Translations under genes and position numbers: made by a program | Shown: piece by piece, positions 1-8,492 of the stretch | Layout of the letters: the number at the start of each line of letters is the position of its first letter | How positions within the stretch are numbered: the stretch's first letter is position 1 | Notes under the pieces: generated by a model | Told to the model about the DNA's origin: nothing | The model's input: the letters and a program-made list of their open reading frames with translations, nothing else | Databases searched by the model: none | From: Marinobacterium sp. | Lineage (GTDB): Bacteria; Pseudomonadota; Gammaproteobacteria; Pseudomonadales; Balneatricaceae | Reading direction: 5' to 3' | Length of the DNA stretch: 64,000 bases | Assembly: GCA_030602245.1 (NCBI GenBank) | Contig: JAUWAC010000010.1 | Coordinates: 1 to 64,000, forward strand

Positions 1-162
1 GTTGACATCATGAACCCGCTGAACGGTTTGGCCGCAGCTACCACAACGGGGCACATGCGAAGGGCGAGGCTTTAATCGAAGTAAGACTGTGTTGGCGGTG
101 GATACTTCGTAGCTTTCCAGCTCGAAGCCTTCCCAGAAGAGACTCAGCAGATTAGCATCCAT
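1..162 (-). mobile_element. ISL3-family transposase, N-terminal fragment cut by window edge
   Basis: Reading the minus strand from an ATG at 162 gives 54 residues with no stop before the window edge. The product starts MDANLLSLFWEGFELESYEV and carries a Cys-x-x-Cys pair (RCGSCG, residues 40-45) followed by VHDVN. This is the layout of the N-terminal zinc-binding domain of ISL3-type transposases. The DDE catalytic part lies outside the window. The stretch 163-331 up to sorA should hold the element's end, but no terminal inverted repeat or target duplication can be fixed with only one end visible. Family call from motif and length; fairly sure. Confidence 0.7.
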
Positions 163-331
163 GGTGTCGGCAGTAGTTGGGTTGTCGGTCGAGTTTTGGC
201 GAACACAACCTTAACCCTTCTTACTGCCGCACTCCCACCTTCCCGCTAATCTGCGATGAACCTAAAAATAGCCCGCCGAGCGAAAGGCTCAGCTCCGTTT
301 CGAGTGGTTGCGGGCCCCAGGAGTTCTCGCC

Positions 332-1663
332 ATGTCCAAGAAGAAGACCCCCGATACGCGTGGTCTGCACGCGCTCTATGCTGACGATCCGGCACAGGCC
401 GACCGCCTGGTCTGGGGACGCGATGTCGACCCCGAATCGCGTCGAGGTTTCCTGAAGAAAAGCGGACTGGCCGCGATGACCGCGGCGTTGGGCGCCGCTG
501 CCATTCCTTTTGCTGACAAGATGCCCGGCGGTCTGATTCCGGCGGCACTGGCCCAGACCAACGAGCCCTTTATGCTGGAAGGCAAGGACGGGCTGGTGGT
601 ACTCAATGATCGCCCGATCAACGCCGAAACGCCGGCCCATCTGCTCGATGACGCGGTGACGCCGGGGAATCGGATGTTCGTGCGCAACAACGGTATTCCC
701 CCGGCACTGAAGGATATCGATCCCGCCACCTGGACGCTGCGGATCGAAGGTGAGTCCTGTGCCAACCCGATGAGCTTCAGCATCGCCGAACTCAAGGAAA
801 AGTTCGAACATCATACCTACCAGCTGCAGATCGAATGCGGCGGTAACGGGCGCAGCGAATTCGTGCCCTCGGCCAGCGGTAACCAGTGGACCACCGGCGC
901 GGTCGCCTGTCCGACCTTCACCGGCGTGCGTCTGCGCGATGTGCTGGAGGCGTGCGGTATCAAGGATGATGCGGTCTACATCGGCTATTACGGTGCCGAT
1001 ACCCACGCCAGTGGCGACCCGAACAAGGACCCGATCTCCCGCGGTGTGCCGATGTCCAAGGCGCTCGAGGATGAGTCCCTGATCGCCTGGGCGATGAACG
1101 GCGAGGATATTCCCTACCTCAACGGCTACCCGCTGCGCCTTGTGTGCGGGGGCTGGCCGGGCTCCGTGTCCGGCAAGTGGCTGCAGCGGATCGTGATCCG
1201 CAATCAGGTGCACAACGGTGCCAAGATGGCCGCACCGTCCTACAGCATGCCGCGCTACCCCGTCGCGCCCGGAACCGAGGTGCCCAAGTCTGACTTCGTC
1301 ACCATCGAATCGATGCCGGTGAAGTCGCTGGTAACCTTCCCGCGCTCCGGTATCACCCACGCCAAAGGTGAAAAACTGGAGGTGCGTGGCCACGCCTGGG
1401 CCGGTGATCTGGCGGTATCGAAGGTGGAGATCTCGATCGATTTCGGCGCCACCTGGCATGAAGCGGAGCTGATGGAACCGGCCAACCGGCTCGCCTGGCA
1501 GCACTGGAAGGCCAGCGTCGAGTTCCCCGAGATCGGTTACTACGAGATCTGGGCCAGGGCCACGGATACGGACGGGGTGTCTCAACCGATGGTCGTGCCG
1601 GGCTGGAACCCGAAAGGCTATCTCAACAACGCCTGCCACCGCATTGCGGTTCAGGTGGCGTGA
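332..1663 (+). CDS. sorA: Periplasmic molybdopterin sulfite dehydrogenase, catalytic subunit (SorA/SoxC-like)
   Basis: A 443-residue sulfite oxidase-family molybdoenzyme that would oxidise sulfite to sulfate in the periplasm. The ATG at 332 has a caggag ribosome site 8 bases upstream; the longer frame from 308 lacks one. A twin-arginine signal (SRRGFLKKSG, Arg37-38, then an alanine-rich stretch) predicts Tat export. QIECGGNGRSEF holds the expected molybdenum-ligating cysteine (Cys169), and a C-terminal dimerisation domain is present (SVSGKWLQRIVIRNQ onward). A small c-type cytochrome follows after 9 bases, the SorAB arrangement. SoxC is an alternative name, but no sox genes are nearby. Confidence 0.85.
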   Translation: MSKKKTPDTRGLHALYADDPAQADRLVWGRDVDPESRRGFLKKSGLAAMTAALGAAAIPFADKMPGGLIPAALAQTNEPFMLEGKDGLVVLNDRPINAETPAHLLDDAVTPGNRMFVRNNGIPPALKDIDPATWTLRIEGESCANPMSFSIAELKEKFEHHTYQLQIECGGNGRSEFVPSASGNQWTTGAVACPTFTGVRLRDVLEACGIKDDAVYIGYYGADTHASGDPNKDPISRGVPMSKALEDESLIAWAMNGEDIPYLNGYPLRLVCGGWPGSVSGKWLQRIVIRNQVHNGAKMAAPSYSMPRYPVAPGTEVPKSDFVTIESMPVKSLVTFPRSGITHAKGEKLEVRGHAWAGDLAVSKVEISIDFGATWHEAELMEPANRLAWQHWKASVEFPEIGYYEIWARATDTDGVSQPMVVPGWNPKGYLNNACHRIAVQVA

Positions 1664-1672
1664 GGAGGCCCC

Positions 1673-2053
1673 ATGTCAGCATTTAAAGCAGGCCGCTGGC
1701 TGGCGGCCCTGATCCTGCTGCTGCCGCTGGCCGGTCAGGCGCAGGAAACCGATCCGGACACCGGTCTGATCAAGGCCGAGGGCTGGGAGACGGTGAAGCA
1801 GAACTGCACGGCGTGCCACTCGGCGGCGCTGGTCATTCAGAACAGCGGTTCGCGCAACCACTGGGAGTACCTGATCCGCTGGATGCAGGCGACGCAGGGG
1901 CTGTGGCCGTTCGCGCCGCAGGTTGAGGATACGATCCTTGACTACCTGGCCGAGCATTATGGTCCCAAGGAGGGCGCGCGCCGACCGCCGATTCCACGGC
2001 AGATGCTGCCGGACAATCCCTACAAGAAGACGGCAAGCCCGACATCGGGCTGA
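1673..2053 (+). CDS. sorB: Small periplasmic c-type cytochrome, likely SorB electron acceptor
   Basis: This 126-residue protein has a Sec signal peptide (about residues 1-23, ending GQAQ) and one haem c site, NCTACHS, with CxxCH at 45-49. Met71 in IRWMQ is a candidate axial ligand. It lies 9 bases after the molybdenum subunit with an aggaggcccc ribosome site, so the two are surely co-transcribed. By family knowledge it takes electrons from the molybdenum centre and passes them to a soluble cytochrome c. The proline-rich tail (RRPPIPRQMLPDNP) probably lies outside the haem fold. Confidence 0.78.
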   Translation: MSAFKAGRWLAALILLLPLAGQAQETDPDTGLIKAEGWETVKQNCTACHSAALVIQNSGSRNHWEYLIRWMQATQGLWPFAPQVEDTILDYLAEHYGPKEGARRPPIPRQMLPDNPYKKTASPTSG

Positions 2054-2178
2054 TCCGCCATCGACCGAGTCACGCGCCGGCCCGTTCAGGGCCGGCTGTC
2101 GTTTCGACCTGCGCGACGGGTTGATCTTTACCGCCGGCAGTGGCGAGATAGGCCCTTTGTACCATGACAGGGCTGCCC

Positions 2179-2595
2179 ATGCTGACGATCAACCGCACGC
2201 TTGCCATTCCCGATGACGAGATCGAACTGAGCGCGATTCGGGCGCAGGGCGCCGGTGGGCAGAATGTGAACAAGGTGGCCAGTGCGATCCACCTGCGGTT
2301 CGATATTCGGGCGTCCTCACTGCCCGAGACGGTCAAGGAACGCCTGCTGGCGCTGTCGGATCAGCGCATCAGTCAGGAGGGTGTTGTCGTGATCAAGGCG
2401 CAGCAGTTTCGCACGCAGGAGAAGAATCGCGAGGATGCGCTGGCGCGGTTGCGCGAGCTGATTGTGCAGGTCACACGGGTGCAGAAAAAACGGCGGCCAA
2501 CCAAACCGACGCGCGCATCGCAAAAGAAACGGATGGATCGCAAAAGTCAGCGCGGGCGCACCAAAGCGTTGCGTGGCCCCGTGCGGGGTGACTGA
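2179..2595 (+). CDS. arfB: Peptidyl-tRNA hydrolase ArfB (ribosome rescue)
   Basis: ArfB/YaeJ enters stalled ribosomes and releases the peptide from tRNA. The catalytic GGQ lies in [15 protein letters not shown], followed by [15 protein letters not shown], nearly identical to the Escherichia coli protein as I recall it. The long basic tail ([20 protein letters not shown]) is the part that sits in the empty mRNA channel. I chose ATG 2179 ([14 protein letters not shown]), which aligns with the family start, over ATG 2164. About 138 residues, normal for the family. No partner gene. Confidence 0.93.
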   Translation: MLTINRTLAIPDDEIELSAIRAQGAGGQNVNKVASAIHLRFDIRASSLPETVKERLLALSDQRISQEGVVVIKAQQFRTQEKNREDALARLRELIVQVTRVQKKRRPTKPTRASQKKRMDRKSQRGRTKALRGPVRGD

Positions 2596-2616
2596 GCCGC
2601 GCGCCGCCCGCTCGAG

Positions 2617-4542
2617 TCAGAGAATATCGAACTGTTGTACCGGTGCCGGCCTGCCGATGGCGTAGCCCTGCAGGTACTGCACTCCCATCGCCTCCAGCTG
2701 GCGCCGCAGCGTTTCATCCTCGACGAACTCGGCGATCAGCGGAATGCCAAGGCTGCCGGCAAAGCTGATGATCGCCTCGACCAGCGCTCGGGCGCGGGCG
2801 CTGTGTGGCAGCTGGCGTACCAGCGCGCCGTCGATCTTGAGGAAGTCGGCATCGATCTTCAGCAGCTGATCGAAATTGGCGTAGCCGCTGCCGAAATCGT
2901 CCAGCGCAATGCGGATACCGGCGTCCTTGCAGCGCTGCAGCACGCGCAGCACTTCGTCCTGATAGTCGATCGATTCCGACTCGACGACTTCGATGATGAC
3001 ACGTCCCTGCAAGCCAAGTTGCTCGACGCGGCTGATCAGGGTCTCGATCGTGTGTGCGTCGATCAGATCAAACCGGGTCATGTTGATCGACACCGACGAG
3101 GTCTTGTGCGCAAAGGGCTGCAGCCCCTGCTCGATCATGGCGCAGGTCAGATGGCGATAGAGGTGGCTCTTGCGGATCGCGGGCAGGAACTGCCACGGCG
3201 TATAGACCTCGCCGTCGCTGCCGATCAGGCGGGCCAGCGCTTCGTAATGGCGTATCTCACCGCTGCGGCTGTCACAGATCGGCTGCAGCCAGGGCACCAG
3301 ACGGTTGTCACGGAACGCGCTGTTGACCTCGTTGAGCCAGTGCAGGTTACGGGCAAAACGTTGCTGCGGCAGCACCCGATCGTTGTAGATCAGATATTCG
3401 CGACCGCAGCGGCGCGCCTCGTCCATCGCCTCCCGTGCGATCACGACCAGATCGTCTGCCTGTGCGACGCCGATGGCGATACCGGCGCGGGCGGTCACTG
3501 TGATCCGAGTCTGGTCGTCGGTTTCGATCGGTGAAAAGATCGAATCGAGCAGCTGCTGTGTCACCGCCTGCAGGTGGTCGGGGTCCGCCTCGCGGTAGAG
3601 CAGCAGGAATTCGTCGACAAAGGTGCGGTAGACCGGCACCTCATCGCCCAACTCGCGTCGGATCGTGTTGGCGACCTGTACCAGCAGGCGGTCGCCCATG
3701 TCGTAGCCGAACAGCGTGTTGATGGCGTGGAAGTCGTCGAGGTTGATCAGAATGGCGCTCAGCGGTGCCGGGTCTGGCTCAAGGTCCAGTGTCAGGCGGG
3801 CGATATCCGGCAGTCCGGTGATGGCATCGTAATAGAGACGGCGCTCCAGCTCGTCCTCGCGGCGCCGCTGCAGGCGACGGTACAGATGCAACAGCGGGTA
3901 GACCGGCAGCAGTGCGATCAGCGACACCAGCGCGGCCTCTGACAGGCTGCGCCACAGCAGCGTGCCGGGGCTGTCGATCTTGACGTCCGCGGCCATGATG
4001 TAATGGCTGCCATCGGAGCGTGCGGTCGGCACGAACGCGGAGCGAAATGTCCCCCACTCGTTGGTATAGACCGGGGTGAAGATCGGCTGCCGGCGTCGGT
4101 GGGCTTCAAACAACGCGGGTGGCGCCGATGGATAGGGGTTGTAAAACAGGCTGGGCGTGCCGCGCTGCAGGTCTTCCGGCGTTTCGTTGCTGATGATGAA
4201 GTAGGCGTTGCCGTCGATCACGTCCATTGAGTAGACGTACTCCACATCGGGCAGATCCGCCACCAGGTGGTTCAGCGAGTCGACGATCAGGCGATAGTGC
4301 AGCTCGCCGGGGGCCTGACTGCGGCTGTAAATGTCGTGGAAGTAGAGCCCGATGATATGACCGCCGGCACGGGCGGCGGTGAGCAGTGTGGAGCGGGTGC
4401 TGGAGAGCTGTTCGATCTGGCTGGCGCGAAAGCTGATCAGAGTGACGACGCCGGTGGCGGCCAGGTAGAGCGCGAACAGGGACGCGATCAGCCCGCGCTC
4501 GCTGACGAAAAAAGTCCGGTCTCCCTGTGCACGTGTGCGCAT
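2617..4542 (-). CDS. Membrane GGDEF-EAL protein, likely cyclic-di-GMP phosphodiesterase
   Basis: The protein has an N-terminal membrane helix (about residues 16-38), a periplasmic sensor region, a second helix (about 195-220), then GGDEF and EAL domains; 641 residues from ATG 4542. The GGDEF signature is degenerate (TFVDEF), so cyclase activity is unlikely. The EAL domain keeps YEALARL, INMT, EVVESES, ALDDFGSGYA, FLKIDG and AEFVED, all metal or catalytic positions, so phosphodiesterase activity is expected. The degenerate GGDEF may act as a GTP sensor, as in related proteins. ATG 4542 lies just past a 15-bp hairpin that buries its ribosome site; an upstream ATG at 4602 would put that hairpin inside the gene. 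Confidence 0.88.
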   Translation of the reverse strand: MRTRAQGDRTFFVSERGLIASLFALYLAATGVVTLISFRASQIEQLSSTRSTLLTAARAGGHIIGLYFHDIYSRSQAPGELHYRLIVDSLNHLVADLPDVEYVYSMDVIDGNAYFIISNETPEDLQRGTPSLFYNPYPSAPPALFEAHRRRQPIFTPVYTNEWGTFRSAFVPTARSDGSHYIMAADVKIDSPGTLLWRSLSEAALVSLIALLPVYPLLHLYRRLQRRREDELERRLYYDAITGLPDIARLTLDLEPDPAPLSAILINLDDFHAINTLFGYDMGDRLLVQVANTIRRELGDEVPVYRTFVDEFLLLYREADPDHLQAVTQQLLDSIFSPIETDDQTRITVTARAGIAIGVAQADDLVVIAREAMDEARRCGREYLIYNDRVLPQQRFARNLHWLNEVNSAFRDNRLVPWLQPICDSRSGEIRHYEALARLIGSDGEVYTPWQFLPAIRKSHLYRHLTCAMIEQGLQPFAHKTSSVSINMTRFDLIDAHTIETLISRVEQLGLQGRVIIEVVESESIDYQDEVLRVLQRCKDAGIRIALDDFGSGYANFDQLLKIDADFLKIDGALVRQLPHSARARALVEAIISFAGSLGIPLIAEFVEDETLRRQLEAMGVQYLQGYAIGRPAPVQQFDIL

Positions 4543-4544
4543 CC

Positions 4545-4581
4545 GCGGTTCTCCGCTGCAACTGCCGCAGCGGAGAACCGC
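4545..4581 (-). promoter_or_regulatory. Perfect 15-bp hairpin covering the ribosome site of the GGDEF-EAL gene
   Basis: Arms 4545-4559 and 4567-4581 are exact reverse complements with a 7-base loop. In the minus-strand RNA the 3' arm contains gcggagaacc, the only purine-rich ribosome site in front of ATG 4542, and the stem ends two bases before that ATG. Folding would block translation. No T-run follows, so it is not a standard terminator. If the true start is ATG 4602, the stem would be coding. Confidence 0.6.
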
Positions 4582-4737
4582 CACGAACCCTGGCAGGGCC
4601 ATCTGACGGCCCGATCCTTTTTGATCAATACACACACTCTAGCGCACCGAGCACAAGTCGGCCTCCCCCGAGGGTTGGACAGCGCGCGTCTGGTACGGTT
4701 TGATGGGAGACGGCGAATGCCCAACAAAGGAGTCTCC

Positions 4738-5403
4738 ATGCGTACATTGATGGCAACCCTGTTGCTGGCCGCAGTCCTGCCGGCGCAGGCAGAACCGGTG
4801 GCAACACCCGACCGGCAGAAGTTTCGTGCTTACCTGACCAGCGCCGCCTATGTCGATGAGCTGGCCCGAATCGGTATTTACTGGGACCGCACGGTGCTGG
4901 AGCGGCAGACCGGCTGCGACAGTCAGTACGAGGTCGAACCGATGACCTTCGCCGTGCTCGATCCGCCCCTGTTCACCGCGGATTCGATCCGCCCGTGGCG
5001 TGGCATCTGGCGTCAGAAGTTCGGCCTGACCCGCTGCGGTGAGCAGGCGGTCTACAACGTGCTCGGTATCGCTCAGGACGGCAAGGTGCAGATCCAGCCG
5101 CAGGTGCCGGGGGAGTCTCAGGTGGCGCCGATGCTGCTCAGCGAGCTGATTCGCGACGCCGTGGCCGTGCGCTCGGCGCGACTGAGTGACAGCCTCGGCG
5201 AATGTCGGCGTACCGCGGTGGCCGACACACAGATAACGCTGGCCCTTGGCGACCGCGAGGTGGGCGGTGAGGCGGCGAAAAACGTGTGGCAGGAAACCTG
5301 GACCGTGAAACGCTGCGACAGCACGTTCGAGATGAATTTCTGCTTCAAGCAGTCACCACAGGGCGGTATCGACTGGGCGCCGGTGGCCTGCGACGCATTG
5401 TGA
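4738..5403 (+). CDS. Exported Cys-rich protein of unknown function
   Basis: I do not recognise this 221-residue protein. ATG 4738 follows a clear aaggag site 5 bases upstream; the much longer in-frame extension to 4267 overlaps the opposite-strand gene and is discarded. A signal peptide (MRTLMATLLLAAVLPAQAEP) is followed by a mature part with six cysteines (in TGCDS, TRCGE, GECRR, KRCDS, NFCFK, VACDAL), enough for three disulfides, fitting a periplasmic protein. There are no membrane helices beyond the signal. Probably monocistronic. Confidence 0.75.
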   Translation: MRTLMATLLLAAVLPAQAEPVATPDRQKFRAYLTSAAYVDELARIGIYWDRTVLERQTGCDSQYEVEPMTFAVLDPPLFTADSIRPWRGIWRQKFGLTRCGEQAVYNVLGIAQDGKVQIQPQVPGESQVAPMLLSELIRDAVAVRSARLSDSLGECRRTAVADTQITLALGDREVGGEAAKNVWQETWTVKRCDSTFEMNFCFKQSPQGGIDWAPVACDAL

Positions 5404-5465
5404 CGGTGACGGCGTTATCTATACTGTTGGGTAACACATCTCTCTGAGCAGTCGCGGGGGAGTCG

Positions 5466-5912
5466 ATGGCAAAGACAGACACTGCAGCGCCCCAACCGTC
5501 GTCGCGCCTGCGCTGGTTCTGGCTGGCGCTGACGTGGCTTGCGATTCTGCTGGCACTGCTCGGCGCCCTCCTGCCGGGACTGCCCACCACCGTGTTTGTC
5601 CTGATCGCGGCCTGGAGCGCATCGCGTTGCTCGCCGCGCCTGCGCTGCTGGCTCGAGCGGCACCCGCTGTTTGGCGAGCGGCTGCGTAACTGGGAGCAGG
5701 GCGGTGTCATCGACCGCCGATCCAAGCTGGCGGCGTCCGCGGGCATGCTGCTGGCACTGCTGATCGTGTTGCTGGTGATCCGCGAGCCGCTGCTGTTGGC
5801 GATCATCGTGGCCGCAATCGCTGGCGGCGCGCTGTTTGTCTGGTCGCGTCCCGAGCGGCGAGCAGATGCCTGTGTCGAGTCGGTGCGGGTCGAGGGCCTG
5901 AACAAACGGTGA
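5466..5912 (+). CDS. ybaN: YbaN-like DUF454 inner-membrane protein
   Basis: This 148-residue membrane protein has hydrophobic segments at about residues 17-48 and 90-125. It carries the DUF454 signature: LLPGLPTTVFVL followed by AWSASRCSPRLRCWLERHP and FGERLRNWEQGGVIDRRSK. The family is widespread in Proteobacteria and has no settled function. The ATG sits 8 bases after gcggggga. The C-terminal tail is charged and probably cytoplasmic. Confidence 0.82.
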   Translation: MAKTDTAAPQPSSRLRWFWLALTWLAILLALLGALLPGLPTTVFVLIAAWSASRCSPRLRCWLERHPLFGERLRNWEQGGVIDRRSKLAASAGMLLALLIVLLVIREPLLLAIIVAAIAGGALFVWSRPERRADACVESVRVEGLNKR

Positions 5913-6051
5913 CCTCAGCGTATCGCTGTTGGCTGGGGTGAAGCGGATCGGTGTGGCATAATGGCGCCTGTCATCGCGTCGTGCGGGCTCTCGCTGTAAC
6001 CCTCCTTTCGCGCCATCCTCTCACCTCTTTTTCGTGTTCCAGGAATCTCCC

Positions 6052-7638
6052 TTGCTGACCACTGCCAACATCACCATGCAGTTTGGCGCCAAGCCGCTGT
6101 TTGAAAATGTCTCCGTCAAGTTTGGCGATGGCAACCGTTACGGCCTGATCGGCGCCAACGGCTGCGGAAAATCCACCTTCATGAAGATTCTCGGCGGCGA
6201 TCTGGAGCCAAGCAGCGGCAATGTCGCGCGGGATCCGAACGAGCGGCTCGGCAAACTGCGTCAGGATCAGTTCGCCTACGAGGCGCTCAGTGTCATCGAT
6301 ACCGTGATCATGGGACACGAGGAGCTCTGGGCGGTGAAGTCCGAGCGCGATGCGATCTATGCCAGGGCCGAGATGAGCGAGGCGGATGGCATCCGTGCCG
6401 GCGAGCTGGAAGCGGAGTTTGCCGAAATGGATGGCTACACCGCCGATGCCCGCGCCGGTGAGCTGCTGCTGGGGCTGGGGATTCCGGTCGAGCAGCATGA
6501 CGGCCCGATGAGCGACATCGCGCCGGGCTGGAAGCTGCGCGTGCTGTTGGCGCAGGCGCTGTTCTCGGACCCGGATATCCTGCTGCTCGACGAGCCCACC
6601 AACAACCTGGATATCAACACCATCCGCTGGCTGGAAGGGGTGTTGAACCAGCGCACCTGCACCATGATCATCATCTCGCACGACCGCCACTTTCTGAACG
6701 CGGTCTGCACCCATATGGCGGATATCGATTACGGCGAGCTGCGCGTCTACCCGGGCAACTACGACGATTACATGACCGCGTCGACTCAGGCACGCGAGCG
6801 GATGCTGGCCGACAACGCCAGGAAAAAGGCACAGATTGCCGACCTCAAACAGTTTGTCAGCCGCTTCTCCGCCAACGCGTCCAAGTCGCGTCAGGCCACC
6901 TCCCGCCTGAAACAGATCGACAAGATTCAGCTCGAAGAGATCAAGCCCTCCAGCCGGCAGAATCCGTTTATCCGCTTCGAGCAGACGCGCAAGCTGCACC
7001 GCATTGCGCTCGAGGTCGAAGGGCTGGGCAAGGCGTTCGATGAGCCGGTGTTTGACGGCCTCGATCTGACCGTTGCCGTCGGCGAGCGCGTGGCCATCAT
7101 CGGTCCCAACGGGATCGGCAAGTCGACGCTGCTCAAGTGTCTGGTCGGCGACCTTGCGGCCGATGCCGGCCGCATCAAGTGGTCGGAGAACGCCGAGATC
7201 GGTTACTACGCACAGGATCATGCCCATGAGTTCGAGCAGGCGCTGAGCCTCTACGACTGGATGTCACAATGGGGCAGGGAGGGGGATGACGAGCAGGTGA
7301 TCCGCGGCACGCTCGGGCGCATGCTGTTCTCGCAGAAAGAGGTCGGCAAGTCGGTGCAGGTGATCTCCGGCGGCGAGCAGGGGCGGATGCTGTTTGGCAA
7401 GCTGGTGCTGCAAAAGCCCAACATCATGCTGCTCGATGAACCGACCAACCATCTGGACATGGAGTCGATCGAGTCGCTGAACCTGGCGCTGGAGAACTAT
7501 CCCGGGACGCTCGTGTTCGTCAGCCACGACCGTGAGTTTGTCTCCTCGCTGGCGACCCGGATCATCGAGCTGACGCCGGAAGGCGTGGTCGATTTCCATG
7601 GCGATTATGAGGCGTATCTGCGCGCCCAGGCGCAGTGA
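6052..7638 (+). CDS. ybiT: ABC-F family ATPase YbiT
   Basis: This soluble protein has two ATPase modules and no membrane part, as in ABC-F factors that act on the ribosome. Walker A motifs are [10 protein letters not shown] and [10 protein letters not shown]; signatures are [11 protein letters not shown] and ISGGEQGRM; Walker B regions are [11 protein letters not shown] and [11 protein letters not shown]. The linker between the halves is the charged helical segment around [15 protein letters not shown]. The sequence tracks E. coli YbiT through its whole length. I prefer TTG 6052 ([12 protein letters not shown]), which has an aggaa site 7 bases upstream and matches the family N-terminus, over GTG 6034. 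Confidence 0.93.
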   Translation: MLTTANITMQFGAKPLFENVSVKFGDGNRYGLIGANGCGKSTFMKILGGDLEPSSGNVARDPNERLGKLRQDQFAYEALSVIDTVIMGHEELWAVKSERDAIYARAEMSEADGIRAGELEAEFAEMDGYTADARAGELLLGLGIPVEQHDGPMSDIAPGWKLRVLLAQALFSDPDILLLDEPTNNLDINTIRWLEGVLNQRTCTMIIISHDRHFLNAVCTHMADIDYGELRVYPGNYDDYMTASTQARERMLADNARKKAQIADLKQFVSRFSANASKSRQATSRLKQIDKIQLEEIKPSSRQNPFIRFEQTRKLHRIALEVEGLGKAFDEPVFDGLDLTVAVGERVAIIGPNGIGKSTLLKCLVGDLAADAGRIKWSENAEIGYYAQDHAHEFEQALSLYDWMSQWGREGDDEQVIRGTLGRMLFSQKEVGKSVQVISGGEQGRMLFGKLVLQKPNIMLLDEPTNHLDMESIESLNLALENYPGTLVFVSHDREFVSSLATRIIELTPEGVVDFHGDYEAYLRAQAQ

Positions 7639-7683
7639 AAACAGAACCGATGCCGCTGGCTGGCGGCACCGGTGGGGTGGCGA

Positions 7684-8293
7684 TTACGCGTCGGTGAGCA
7701 GGGCGTCGAGCTGGCTGTAGTTGTTTTTCAGCCATACTTTCATGCGCTGGCGCTCGGCGATGTTCATCAGCTCGCGGTTGTTGGCCGCGGCCCTGTGCCG
7801 CACGCCAGGCCGGCGAGGCCCTGAACTGACTGAAGTCGCTGCCGCGGCCCAGATTCTGCACCACGACGTACTGCAGTTCCGGCTGCGGGTTGCGCTCCAG
7901 ACTCCGGGCCAACAGATCGATGGAGTCGGCGCCATCGTCCATGACATGCCAGAGGTATACCTGATAGCCCATTTCATCGAGCAGGCCGAACACATCGGTC
8001 TCTTCGATCCACTCGCCGAGGCGGGTCGCGGTCTGGGCGGCCAGGTCGATGATCAGGTCGTGGTCCGGGTTGGATTCGCCGGCTTCCAGAATGCCGTCGA
8101 GGCTGTCATCCTCGCCGACGATCACCGGTGAGGCGAACTCGCCATAGAAACGCGAGAAGGTGCCGTGGGAGGCGTCGGAATCGAAACCGAGGAACGGGCG
8201 TTTCCGGTCGATGTAATATTGTGCCAGCAGTCGGGAGGTCATCGATTTGCCGACGCCGCCTTTTTCACCGCCGATGAAGTGAACGTTACTCAT
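7684..8293 (-). pseudogene. ParA/MinD-like ATPase, frameshifted
   Basis: The first 160 residues form a ParA/MinD-type nucleotide-binding domain with a deviant Walker A (IGGEKGGVGKSMTSRLL) and GFDSDASHGTFSRFYGEF. Near 7785-7830 the frame changes: the open frame runs into nonsense (RGQQPRADEHRRAP) that overlaps ybiT. The neighbouring frame gives a sensible ending, NNRELMNIAERQRMKVW to LDALLTDA, with a stop at 7684 that fits convergent ybiT. The 610-base span is one base off a multiple of three, so a single-base indel explains it. No ParB partner or plasmid gene is near, so the cellular role is open. Confidence 0.7.
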
Positions 8294-8492
8294 GTGCTTT
8301 CCCTGTTGATCCAGAATCAGTGGTGGAGCCTGAAAAATAGCCGGTGAGCCAAACCAGTGGTGTCAGCATCGGGTCGATCATACCGCACTCCGGTGTCAAA
8401 ACGGTGGCTGGCAACAATTTTCAGCGGCGCCAGCGATTGTTCCCTGCGCGGACGGCCGCCGCTTAGTACAACCCTTGCCCGGAGGCAATAGC

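Noticed and set aside
221-1639. Long minus-strand open frame opposite sorA
   Set aside because: A shadow of a GC-rich gene; its composition is His/Arg/Gly-rich and the plus-strand enzyme is unmistakable.
4267-4737. N-terminal extension of the Cys-rich protein
   Set aside because: It overlaps the opposite-strand GGDEF-EAL gene and the real start at 4738 has a strong ribosome site and a signal peptide.
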